Of a DNA stretch of 64,000 nt, positions 25,455 through 33,574 are shown piece after piece; the first letter of the stretch is position 1; each line of letters opens with the position of its first letter. Below the pieces are notes generated by a model. It saw only the letters and a program-made list of their open reading frames with translations. It did not search any database and had not been told where the DNA came from. A program made the position numbers and the translations under genes. The DNA comes from an uncultured Roseburia sp. GTDB taxonomy: Bacteria > Bacillota > Clostridia > Lachnospirales > Lachnospiraceae. The DNA lies in assembly GCA_910587865.1 (NCBI GenBank), contig CAJUNX010000004.1, positions 9,066 to 73,065 on the forward strand. Reading direction: 5' to 3'.

Positions 25455-26387
25455 TCACGACTCCTCCTTCGGGAAATTCAGCTGCAGCTTGCAGAAGAAA
25501 TCCTCTAAGGTCAGCCGGTCGTTTAACTTATGATATACCCGGATCTTCCGGTTCTCCTGTCCATGGATATATTTCATCGTCTCCGTATCAAACCGGGGGG
25601 CAGGTATCATCTCGTAGCCGTCCGTCTTCTCATTCTCCTCCATCAGTACCGCGATGGTCCCCTGATCTCCAAGTCCCCAGATCTCTCCGTGGGGCCAGTT
25701 GGGGGAATCTGCAGCATGCACATTAAACTCCGCCATCTGTTCAAACAGATACCGGCCGATCTGTCCGTAGGGCCTCACCTTTAACTGCAGCTCAGCCAGT
25801 GATACAGTCATCTGCTTATAGACATTCATCGGCACCTGCCAGAGCGGCATGGCGGATCCGAATACTACATTTGCCGCATGTACATCCTGAATCAGATTAA
25901 ATTCAAAACCGCCTTCCGGATATACGCCGCCTCCGATCCAGATCGCCGTCATCCGCTCACAGATCCGCGGCTCCATCAGGATCGCGGAGGCGAGATCCGT
26001 GATCGCTCCCTGCATCCCGATAAACAGCGGTCTCGGATCGTCCCGCATGGCTTCTTCTATGATAAACCTGGCGCCCTCCGATTCGATGGGCGTCTGCTCA
26101 TCGGCAAGAGGGGTACCGGCTCCTAAGAACACCGGATATTCCTCCCTGACGTGCATCAGCTCTAATACCTTTATCACTTCGTCATAGCTGGCTTTTGCCG
26201 ACTCTCCCTTCGGATAACGATTTCTGTTGTCATCAAAATGTCCGGCAATAATTCCCCTGACATCAAACCGCGGTGTCATCAGATGATGCGCAACCGCATA
26301 CTGGTCATCTGCCTCATTTTTACAATCCGTATGTACAATCATCCTCACCTGCTTCTGCTCTGGTACCCTGAATTCATATTGAAACAT
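25455..26387 (-). CDS. Nucleoside-hydrolase-fold protein
   Basis: A 310-residue protein with the inosine-uridine nucleoside hydrolase fold. The calcium site near the N-terminus reads HTDCKNEADDQ (19-29), longer than the canonical DTDxGxDD and closer to the TDxxxExDDQ pattern of the DUF1593/Sde182-like relatives; GMQGAITDLA and IGGGVYPEGGFEFN (the fold's second ligand loop) are also present. True nucleosidases cleave the N-ribosidic bond. Being first in a glycan-import operon, it may instead act on a furanosyl glycoside. The start has AAGGAGG upstream. It is divergent from the LacI gene, with a promoter at 26465-26493. Confidence 0.85.
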   Translation of the reverse strand: MFQYEFRVPEQKQVRMIVHTDCKNEADDQYAVAHHLMTPRFDVRGIIAGHFDDNRNRYPKGESAKASYDEVIKVLELMHVREEYPVFLGAGTPLADEQTPIESEGARFIIEEAMRDDPRPLFIGMQGAITDLASAILMEPRICERMTAIWIGGGVYPEGGFEFNLIQDVHAANVVFGSAMPLWQVPMNVYKQMTVSLAELQLKVRPYGQIGRYLFEQMAEFNVHAADSPNWPHGEIWGLGDQGTIAVLMEENEKTDGYEMIPAPRFDTETMKYIHGQENRKIRVYHKLNDRLTLEDFFCKLQLNFPKEES

Positions 26388-26464
26388 CTGATTCCTCCTT
26401 ACTGAACGTGTTTAGCTCATCTACTGAACTTTCTAAACCCGCATTCCTTTTTTATGTTACACTT

Positions 26465-26493
26465 AGTTTAGTATCATCTGTTCTTTTTGTCAA
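26465..26493 (-). promoter_or_regulatory. Promoter of the glycan operon
   Basis: On the minus strand TTGACA (26493-26488) is followed after 17 bases by TAAACT (26470-26465), about 78 bp before the nucleoside-hydrolase-fold gene. The -10 region overlaps a TTTAG/CTAAA motif that recurs through this divergent region, as expected if the LacI regulator acts here. Confidence 0.65.
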
Positions 26494-26644
26494 TCTCCAA
26501 ATGAATTTTATCTATATTTTCGATGTTCTGCACAATCATTCGGCGAAATACATCGTTTTTACACATTTCTTTTTTATGTTTTGCACATCATCTTCTAAAC
26601 TTTTTTAATCCGCGCAACCTGTTTCCGTACAGAATTCGTTTGTA

Positions 26645-26673
26645 TCTAAACAAATTTTCCACATTTGTTTAGA
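26645..26673. promoter_or_regulatory. Perfect palindrome, candidate operator of the LacI regulator
   Basis: TCTAAACAAAT (26645-26655) and its exact complement ATTTGTTTAGA (26663-26673) flank seven bases. It lies 17 bp upstream of the LacI gene's -35 box. Single CTAAAC half-sites also occur near 26432, 26466 and 26595, covering both promoters of the divergent region. The spaced arms differ from the usual LacI-family operator with a central CG, so the binding protein is inferred from position. Confidence 0.65.
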
Positions 26674-26689
26674 AATTATTCGTTTACGC

Positions 26690-26717
26690 TTGACAAATTG
26701 TTACATTCCGCTAAAAT
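26690..26717 (+). promoter_or_regulatory. Promoter of the LacI-family gene
   Basis: TTGACA at 26690-26695, a 16-base spacer and TAAAAT at 26712-26717 make a near-consensus housekeeping promoter. The start codon is 39 bp beyond the -10 box. Confidence 0.75.
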
Positions 26718-26755
26718 AAAGGGTAAATGAAGATTCGATTTGTGAGGGATGAAGA

Positions 26756-27901
26756 ATGAAAGCGGTAGAGATCGCAAAGGCCCTTGGCGTATCAAAGGCC
26801 ACCGTATCACTGGCTCTGAACGGCAAACCGGGCATCAGTGAGAAGACACGAAACAGAATCCTGGCTTACGCCGCAGAGTTAAGCCGTGGGGCAGAAGAGC
26901 GTCCGGCTGCCGGAAAAACGTTTGGAGATACGACTGTCCCCGGTTCGGCGGATGGATCAGGCATGCTTTCCGGAAACGTACTTCGGACGGCGAACACCCT
27001 TTCTTACCCGCATGCCTTCCATGGCGCCAGGCCGGTAATCCGGATCATATCGCCAGCCAAAGCAACCCACCTTTTCTCCAACCCCGAGCTGGATCTGCTC
27101 CCGGATTTCTTTTCCATATCCGAGCGCACTGCCAGCCGGCTGGGCTATACATTAGAGCTCCAGTGCCCGGATTTTCTGACTGATCCGATCGAGCAGATTG
27201 CCGCAGACTGTAATTCTCCCTCTGTCGCAGGCGTTGTGATCTTTGGCTCCGAGCTCACATCAGATGATATATGTCGTTTTCGCGGCATCCAAAAGCCTGT
27301 CGTCCTTTACGACAACGAACTGCCGGACCGGTATTCCAGCGTGACGATCGATAACCGCGGCGCCGCGGGCATGGCGGTGGACTATCTGTTCCGCCGCGGG
27401 ATCCGGGACATCGGATATCTGTGCATGTCCCGACCGATCTATAATTTCGAGGAACGCAGGGCAGGGTTTCTGGAAGCCATGGAGGCCCACAATCTGCCCG
27501 TCTCCCCTGAAACCTTTATCACGCTTGGGCAGACCATTGACGAGTGCTATCAGAAGATCAAAACGGACTGGCCGAAATTTCCTGTCCACGAGGCCCTGAT
27601 CATGGAGAGCTACCATCTGTCCATCGGCATCCTGCACGCCTTCCGCGACCTCGGTGTCAGGATTCCGGAGGACGTCAGCTTAATCGGTGTCGATATGCTG
27701 CCCTCCTACCTCATGGGCGACTGCCAGCTGACCATGATAAAAGTGCCGCACGAAAACCGTGCGACACTTGCCATCACCTTACTGGACCATGAAATCCGGG
27801 AATCCACAGAATTTTGCTCCCACATCCGCACGGAGTGTAAGCTGATCGAGGGAAACAGCGTCAGTCCGGCGCAGCAGCAGCTTTATTCCGCAGACAGCTG
27901 A
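26756..27901 (+). CDS. LacI-family transcriptional regulator
   Basis: A 381-residue LacI/GalR regulator. The N-terminal helix-turn-helix is canonical (VEIAKALGVSKATVSLALNGKPGIS, residues about 4-28). An unusually long, Gly/Ser-rich linker (about 45-95) precedes the periplasmic-binding-protein-like sugar domain (VVIFGSELTSDDI…, …GVDMLPSYLMG). It probably represses the divergent glycan operon and itself through the TCTAAAC palindrome. GAGGGATGAAG precedes the ATG. Its 3' end overlaps the convergent membrane-protein gene by 41 bp, so the last 13 codons are read on both strands. Confidence 0.93.
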   Translation: MKAVEIAKALGVSKATVSLALNGKPGISEKTRNRILAYAAELSRGAEERPAAGKTFGDTTVPGSADGSGMLSGNVLRTANTLSYPHAFHGARPVIRIISPAKATHLFSNPELDLLPDFFSISERTASRLGYTLELQCPDFLTDPIEQIAADCNSPSVAGVVIFGSELTSDDICRFRGIQKPVVLYDNELPDRYSSVTIDNRGAAGMAVDYLFRRGIRDIGYLCMSRPIYNFEERRAGFLEAMEAHNLPVSPETFITLGQTIDECYQKIKTDWPKFPVHEALIMESYHLSIGILHAFRDLGVRIPEDVSLIGVDMLPSYLMGDCQLTMIKVPHENRATLAITLLDHEIRESTEFCSHIRTECKLIEGNSVSPAQQQLYSADS

Positions 27902-30143
27902 CCAGCATCCATATCGCCGTGAGCAGAGAGATCACCTCCAATATCCGCCACAGCACCGGCACACGATACCAGACACGGATTTTTCCCTGATATCCCGCCG
28001 GGATCACCAGACAGATCTGACGATTTTCTCCTGTTGTGACCGCAATCTCCTTCCCCGTTGCAGTATCTTCTGCCGCGTAGTTCGGATAGTGGATGACCGG
28101 GATGGTCACGGTTCCCTCCATATCATCATACGGATTCTCACACAGGTAGAACCGTTCCCCGCCTCTCCTCTCCGTCTCGGAAACCTCCGCCACACCGTCC
28201 GTCCACAGACGCTCCTCCGCAAGAAGACGGATATCCTCTCCCTCCATCAGATACTCCCCGACCCCGATGCAAAACGTTCCGATTTCATTCGTTCCGTAGC
28301 AGTTCAGCTCCGGGGTCTGCACCGTGTATTCCCGGAAAAACAGCGTCGTCGGGAGACAGACTGCCGCGACAATCGCAAGAGAAATTCGTTTCGCACACAG
28401 CACGCCTTTTTTCTGCTCTGTCAAAGAGAGAACCGTCAGCAGAAGAAACAGCAGCAGGATTGTTGCAATGGCGAGATACCGCCACGGAAACTGTACCACA
28501 CAGAGCGCTTTTTCCAACAGACGGCTAATCTTCTGCAGATGATCCCATGGAAAAAAAGTCGTGGTGAGAAACAGCGCCGCAGTCCCTGTCAGAATATAAA
28601 ACAGCGCCTGTTTCTCCGTCTCTGTGCGGAATTTTCCATAACGCATCCGATACCACACGGTAAAAAACAGCCCGGCGGTCAGCGCTATACCGATCCCCAG
28701 CCCCATCTCATTGTACATTCCGCCATCGACATTATAGCCGGTTGCACTGATCCACAGGTCAAAGATCTGTGACAGATACAGTCCCCGGTTCTGAATCTTC
28801 TGCGGCCCGTGTCCGTTTAACACAAGATCCTCTCTGAAATAAGACAGAAACGGCACCAAAAACCACAGATTTAACAGCACGGTCCCCACCGCGGCTTTTA
28901 CAAGCGCGAAAAAACGCTTCTTCTCACACACGCGTTTCACACAGAGCACACAGGACGCCGCGAGAAACAGTCCGGTCATCTCACAGCTGATGATATGCGA
29001 CTGAATCACACCGGTCAGTCCCAGGATGATCGGAAGGTAATCCCGCAGAACATAGTTTCGCTGTGTCCCCGCAAGAATATTGTAAAATCCCCATACAATC
29101 AGCGGGAAACACATCATCGCCGTATATTCCCCGACCGCGGCGCGGACATAGACATCCACCAGGCGGTAGGCAGAAAACGTGTACACAAATGCCCCCGTCA
29201 GAGCCAGCCATCTTTTTCCGAACATCCGCTTTACTGCCAGATAGGTCAGCAGACAGGTCGCGCTGTTTACGACCATCACAAACAGCCGGTAAGCCGTCTC
29301 AAGCGGCACCATCATACACTGCAGAACAGCCGGAAGGTACAAAAACAGGCTTCCGTACATCACCGGAGACACGTAACCGTAACCGTTTAACATCCCGGTC
29401 TCAATGCGCACAGGAAACTGTCCCTTCTGCAGCTCCGCGGCCAGGGAATTGATCCGCGCCAGATGATAGAGCAGATCATGTCCGTCATACAGAAAATCCG
29501 TGGCAAGCGGCAGGTTGACGGCAATACAGACTGCAGTCAGAATTCCCGCCGTATACTTTTGTTCCTTCTTCAGACGAAACGGCGCTTCCTCAAACAACAG
29601 CAGCCACAACAGATCCGCCATCACAAACAGGATCAGCCATCCGAGCAGCCGCGTGACGCGGTAAATACGTTTTTCCTGCATTGTGACAGATGTCACCTTA
29701 AGATCACACCCTTCGCTGACCTCCACCACAAACTCCGCATCGTCCACCTCTGCGCCGGGTGCTACCCAGACATACGCCGACCGCTCGTTTTGTACATCTT
29801 CCAGATTGATCCAGCACTCCGTGAGGGATGACGCATGATTCTGCGACTGCAGCCTGCACGATCCCAGAATCTTCGCATAATTGACAGAGAGCGGCCCGCT
29901 GCCGGACGCATTACCGTCGCCCGCCCGGTTTTCGTAACGCACGACAACCTCATAGGCCCCGGAGCTTAAAGAAAAAGGCCCGGTTGATGTGATCCCGTCC
30001 TCCACTCCGTCAAACGCATATGTATGTGCTCCTCCGAAGCACTTCACACAAAAAAGCAGCAGGACCGCGCACTGCAGCGCGATCACCGCGGCAAATGTTT
30101 TTCGTTCACAGATGCTCCTTCGCAGCTTTATGTTCTTTCTCAT
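27861..30143 (-). CDS. Large polytopic membrane protein, GT-C/YfhO-like
   Basis: A 760-residue membrane protein. Segment 1 is near residues 18-35, an extracellular beta domain follows to about 160, then ten or more membrane segments, and an extracellular C-terminal domain before a final segment. The YDGHDLLYHLARI motif after segment 3 is characteristic of the 6-pyruvoyl-tetrahydropterin-synthase-related membrane family and of GT-C-type glycosyltransferases, where the acidic loop binds a polyprenyl-linked sugar. Its start overlaps the stop of the GT2 gene by four bases (ATGA), so the two are translationally coupled, and it may use the polyprenyl-phosphate sugar made by that GT2. Confidence 0.8.
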   Translation of the reverse strand: MRKNIKLRRSICERKTFAAVIALQCAVLLLFCVKCFGGAHTYAFDGVEDGITSTGPFSLSSGAYEVVVRYENRAGDGNASGSGPLSVNYAKILGSCRLQSQNHASSLTECWINLEDVQNERSAYVWVAPGAEVDDAEFVVEVSEGCDLKVTSVTMQEKRIYRVTRLLGWLILFVMADLLWLLLFEEAPFRLKKEQKYTAGILTAVCIAVNLPLATDFLYDGHDLLYHLARINSLAAELQKGQFPVRIETGMLNGYGYVSPVMYGSLFLYLPAVLQCMMVPLETAYRLFVMVVNSATCLLTYLAVKRMFGKRWLALTGAFVYTFSAYRLVDVYVRAAVGEYTAMMCFPLIVWGFYNILAGTQRNYVLRDYLPIILGLTGVIQSHIISCEMTGLFLAASCVLCVKRVCEKKRFFALVKAAVGTVLLNLWFLVPFLSYFREDLVLNGHGPQKIQNRGLYLSQIFDLWISATGYNVDGGMYNEMGLGIGIALTAGLFFTVWYRMRYGKFRTETEKQALFYILTGTAALFLTTTFFPWDHLQKISRLLEKALCVVQFPWRYLAIATILLLFLLLTVLSLTEQKKGVLCAKRISLAIVAAVCLPTTLFFREYTVQTPELNCYGTNEIGTFCIGVGEYLMEGEDIRLLAEERLWTDGVAEVSETERRGGERFYLCENPYDDMEGTVTIPVIHYPNYAAEDTATGKEIAVTTGENRQICLVIPAGYQGKIRVWYRVPVLWRILEVISLLTAIWMLVSCLRNKAAAAPD

Positions 30144-31111
30144 TTTCGCAGACCGGTCCCTTCTCCAGCTCTCGTTTTTCTGATTTCTTCAAACATCTGA
30201 TGACACCGGATCCGCTCTATCTCAAACTGCTGCCGGTTCTTCTGTCCCATCGACTGAAGCACCAGCCCTGAAAAAACGGACTGCATCGCTGCGAGCATCA
30301 CGAATCCGCAGACAAACAGCGTCGGGAAACGCTGCACCAGCCCGGTCTTAATATATTCAATAAAAATCGGGATAAAAAACGCAACCGCAACCGCGGCGAG
30401 AAGAAGCCCGAGCACACCGAAAAACGGGAGCGGATGATAAATGCAGAACAGACGTCCCACTGTCCGGAGAACCTTCACCCCATCCGAATACGTGTTGAGC
30501 TTCGACTCGCTTCCCGCAGGCCGGTCCCGGTACTCCACGACCACATTCCCGATCTGCATATTTTTTTCGACTGCATGAATGCTCATCTCCGTCTCGATCT
30601 CAAACCCCTTCGAGAGCACCGGAAACGTCTTGACAAACTCGTATCCGAACGCCCGGTAACCGGTCATGATATCACAGATATGCTTTCCAAACAAAAAACG
30701 GATGCTCTGCCGCACAATCCGGTTCCCGAAGTTGTGAAACGGCCGCTTGTTTTCCGTAAAATACGTCGAAGAAAGCCGGTCTCCCACGACCATGTCCGCA
30801 TTTTTCTCAAGCACCAGTGAGACCATTTCCGGCGCGCTCTTTGCCGGATACGTGTCGTCACCGTCCACCATAAGGTAGCACTCCGCATCGACCTCCCGAA
30901 ACATCCTGCGGACGACATTGCCTTTTCCCTGCATGTATTCATGCCGCACGACTGCACCGCAGGACGCGGCGATTGCCGCCGTCTGATCGGTGGAATTGTT
31001 GTCGTACACGTAGATCACCGCCTCCGGCAGGCTCTCCCGAAAGGCCGTAACAACATCTTTTATCGTGCGTTCCTCATTATAACAGGGTATCAGTACCGCT
31101 ATTTTATCCAC
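30140..31111 (-). CDS. Glycosyltransferase family 2 (polyprenyl-phosphate sugar synthase-like)
   Basis: A GT2 enzyme of 323 residues: nucleotide-binding LIPCYNEERTI at residues 7-17, the YVYDNNSTDQT loop, the metal-binding DGDDTYP motif and a C-terminal pair of membrane segments. This is the DPM1/GtrB-like plan that transfers a sugar from a nucleotide to polyprenyl phosphate at the membrane. The GTG start at 31111 (VDKIAVLIP) has GAAAAGAGG upstream; the longer frame adds 26 residues derived from repeat-flanking sequence. Coupled with the GT-C/YfhO-like gene downstream. Confidence 0.92.
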   Translation of the reverse strand: MDKIAVLIPCYNEERTIKDVVTAFRESLPEAVIYVYDNNSTDQTAAIAASCGAVVRHEYMQGKGNVVRRMFREVDAECYLMVDGDDTYPAKSAPEMVSLVLEKNADMVVGDRLSSTYFTENKRPFHNFGNRIVRQSIRFLFGKHICDIMTGYRAFGYEFVKTFPVLSKGFEIETEMSIHAVEKNMQIGNVVVEYRDRPAGSESKLNTYSDGVKVLRTVGRLFCIYHPLPFFGVLGLLLAAVAVAFFIPIFIEYIKTGLVQRFPTLFVCGFVMLAAMQSVFSGLVLQSMGQKNRQQFEIERIRCHQMFEEIRKTRAGEGTGLRK

Positions 31112-31180
31112 TGGTTTTTCCTCTTTTCTCTCATAACAGACACCGGTGCGCACCGGCTGTGTCGCCGGTCTCCGCCACAC

Positions 31181-31411
31181 GGACTTCACACCGATGGCTG
31201 CACAGACGCATTCGCCTGTTGATCCTCCTCTCGGACTTCACGCCGATGGCTGCACAGACGCATTCGCCTGTTGATCCTCCTCTCGGACTTCACGCCGATG
31301 GCTGCACAGACGCATTCGCCTGTTGATCCTCCTCTCGGACTTCACGTCGATGGCTGCACAGACGCATTCACCTGTTGATCCTCCTCTCGGACTTCACGGC
31401 AGATACGCAAG
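31181..31411. repeat. 52-bp tandem repeat, four copies and a partial
   Basis: Units beginning GGACTTCAC start at 31181, 31233, 31285, 31337 and 31389, exactly 52 bp apart; the first four are nearly identical, the fifth diverges after ten bases. On the minus strand each unit contains GAGAGGAGGATC followed by ATG, resembling a ribosome site. The array fills most of the 337-bp space between the membrane-protein gene at 31.4 kb and the GT2 gene. Confidence 0.97.
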
Positions 31412-31448
31412 ACAGGCCGTCTCTTCCCCGCACTGCACCTCATTCCCG

Positions 31449-32753
31449 TCATGGCACAGTCTTCCTGACGCATACCGCCATAAAAGCAAGCACCGCAAAA
31501 ACACTTGTCTCCAGCGTCCGGTAGGTAAAATAAGAATGAATCTGGGAGTGGTTCGACAGCACCAGATACCAGATAAACGGATATGCAGCCACAAGCAGCA
31601 CCGGCAGATATCCGACAATCGTCTTCTTCCCTTCACAGCACCATGGAAAGCCTGTCTCTCTCTGCTTCCCGCCACCCCGCTGTAATCTGTTCCCGTCAGA
31701 CGTCCGCCTGTCTGTCATCCTGCCCCGGACAAACGACAGGATCAGAATCCCTGCCCAGCAGATCACCAGCGCACCGAGCACCGCAACCGCTCCCTTCGGC
31801 AGCATAAACCCCAGATTGACGCGGATCGTGCCGAGCCGGTCCGTCGGATACTCCTCATTACCCGCCGTGCGGAACAGAATCATATCAAGCGCCTCAAGAA
31901 TCACATTTCTGCGCAGCACAACAGAGGCAATACACCACTTTGCAAGCCAGGTAAACCCGTAACCGCACACCCATGCCACGGAATTGCGGAACAGAAATAA
32001 GATACGCTTTCCCGTCCCGTCCTCCGGCGTTTCCTTTACATATATGAAATATGCCGTCACTAACAGCATGCCCAGAGAATTGAGCGGAGATGTCAGAAAA
32101 TCAAGAAAATTTGTAACCGAACCCACCGTAAGGAAAAAAAGACCGTTATCCGGCCTTCCCCGTTCTGCTGCCAGGCAGTACAGCAAAATCGCTATAACCG
32201 TAATATAGTACATGCTCATATACTGAAGACACAGCGGGATCACAATGATATTTCCCATACAAAGCGATACGACAAGCGCCGCGCCGACACTGCGGTTTAA
32301 CCGTTTTGTCACTTTCTCATACACAAGACACAGGAGCAGAAAGCACAGAATCATACTGATATATTTGATGTGTTTGTATGTCATCAGGCACAAAAGCGGT
32401 CGCACCGGTACGAGATACCCGTGCCAGTAACGCGCGTAATCTTTCACATCCAGCATGTAGAAAAAGGGCGGCTGAGACTCGTCCGCCATACAGTTCGAGA
32501 GAATCAGCTGATCCGTTCCCCCATCCATCTGCGTCCCGACAAGAGAGTCATCCACACTCCAGTACATCCCTTTGGTAAACTCATTCATGGACTCCTCGTA
32601 ATTTCCCGACAGCCAGTCATTCGGAATGCAGGATACCGCAGACAGAAGGATCAGATACAAAAGAATCAGCCCCGCAAACATGACCGGGTACCTCTTCCAG
32701 CCGGTCAGTAATTTCTTTTTCAATCCCGTTTCTCCTTCCGTCAGCACATTCAT
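31449..32753 (-). CDS. Polytopic membrane protein, possible glycosyltransferase
   Basis: A 434-residue membrane protein with about ten hydrophobic segments, the first at residues 22-44. The first extracellular loop (about 45-105) is acidic and Trp/Tyr-rich; near the end, LSNHSQIHSYFTYRTLE precedes the final segment, a pattern seen in several polysaccharide-assembly membrane proteins. I do not recognise the family with certainty; a GT-C-type transferase is the best guess from the neighbours (GT2, GT-C/YfhO-like). A polar Arg/Gly-rich cytoplasmic loop is at about 355-385. The start is four bases after the PHP gene stop, with AGGA upstream inside that gene. Confidence 0.7.
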   Translation of the reverse strand: MNVLTEGETGLKKKLLTGWKRYPVMFAGLILLYLILLSAVSCIPNDWLSGNYEESMNEFTKGMYWSVDDSLVGTQMDGGTDQLILSNCMADESQPPFFYMLDVKDYARYWHGYLVPVRPLLCLMTYKHIKYISMILCFLLLCLVYEKVTKRLNRSVGAALVVSLCMGNIIVIPLCLQYMSMYYITVIAILLYCLAAERGRPDNGLFFLTVGSVTNFLDFLTSPLNSLGMLLVTAYFIYVKETPEDGTGKRILFLFRNSVAWVCGYGFTWLAKWCIASVVLRRNVILEALDMILFRTAGNEEYPTDRLGTIRVNLGFMLPKGAVAVLGALVICWAGILILSFVRGRMTDRRTSDGNRLQRGGGKQRETGFPWCCEGKKTIVGYLPVLLVAAYPFIWYLVLSNHSQIHSYFTYRTLETSVFAVLAFMAVCVRKTVP

Positions 32754-32757
32754 TGTT

Positions 32758-33468
32758 TTATATCCTGATAAACTCCTTTAATCTCTCCGCATCCGTATTT
32801 ACCACCAGCCGCTCCGGAAAATCCATCTCGGAAAGCAGCGCAATCGCCGCATCATGCCGCCCCACATGCACATCCACATGCGCGTCCGAATCTATGATCA
32901 CAGACGTCTCATACTTCATACAGGCTTTCAGCATCTCCTGATAGTTCTCCCTGGAATTCTCACGAAAACAGTCCGGCTGCAGGGAAGATCCGTTGACCTC
33001 TAACAGCACGCCGTGCTCCTTCGCCGCTTTTGCCAGCGCGTCAAAATCCGCCGGGTATCTGCCGTCATCCGGATGGCCGATGATCTTCACATACGGATTC
33101 TTCATCGCATTTAAATATGCTCTCGTGTTTTCTTCCTTCGTCCCGCCCGGATAACAGGGCAGATGCAGGCTCGCGATCGCGTAATCAAGCCTCTTTAACA
33201 CATACTCCGGCAGATCCACCGTACCGTCGGCATCCATAATATTTAATTCCGCACCGAATAATACCTTCACGCCGTATCTTTCCCGCGGCATCACTTTTAA
33301 ATTCATAAAATACATCTCCGGGCAGGTTCCCGGCATATTGGGCGCATGCTCCGTAATGCCGAGAATTTCCAACCCCTTTTCCTTCGCAGCGGCAATCATC
33401 TCACCGACCGTACTGTACGCGTGTCCGCTGGCGATTGTGTGCGTGTGCAGATCCATGATATCTCTCAT
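32758..33468 (-). CDS. PHP-domain phosphoesterase, YcdX type
   Basis: A 236-residue PHP-fold phosphatase with DLHTHTIASGHAYST at residues 5-19, ITEHAPNMPG, SLHLPCYPGG, IGHPDDGRYP and the late IDSDAHVDVHVG cluster, that is, all the histidines and aspartates of the trinuclear metal site in YcdX-like enzymes. It hydrolyses a phosphate ester, physiological substrate unknown. Start at 33468 set by GGAGG; the longer frame is unsupported. It sits between nagA and the membrane-protein gene on the same strand. Confidence 0.9.
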   Translation of the reverse strand: MRDIMDLHTHTIASGHAYSTVGEMIAAAKEKGLEILGITEHAPNMPGTCPEMYFMNLKVMPRERYGVKVLFGAELNIMDADGTVDLPEYVLKRLDYAIASLHLPCYPGGTKEENTRAYLNAMKNPYVKIIGHPDDGRYPADFDALAKAAKEHGVLLEVNGSSLQPDCFRENSRENYQEMLKACMKYETSVIIDSDAHVDVHVGRHDAAIALLSEMDFPERLVVNTDAERLKEFIRI

Positions 33469-33574
33469 CTTTTTCCTCCATACCGGCTTTCTCTGACAGA
33501 AAATCACGCCGTTGTCCGCAGATTGCACTGCGTCCTGACAGCCAGATTTCGCCCCTGCCCCTTCCGCAGACCGG

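Noticed and set aside
31200..31411. Small repeated peptides encoded by the 52-bp units
   Set aside because: The period is not divisible by three and frames change from unit to unit, so no continuous protein is likely.
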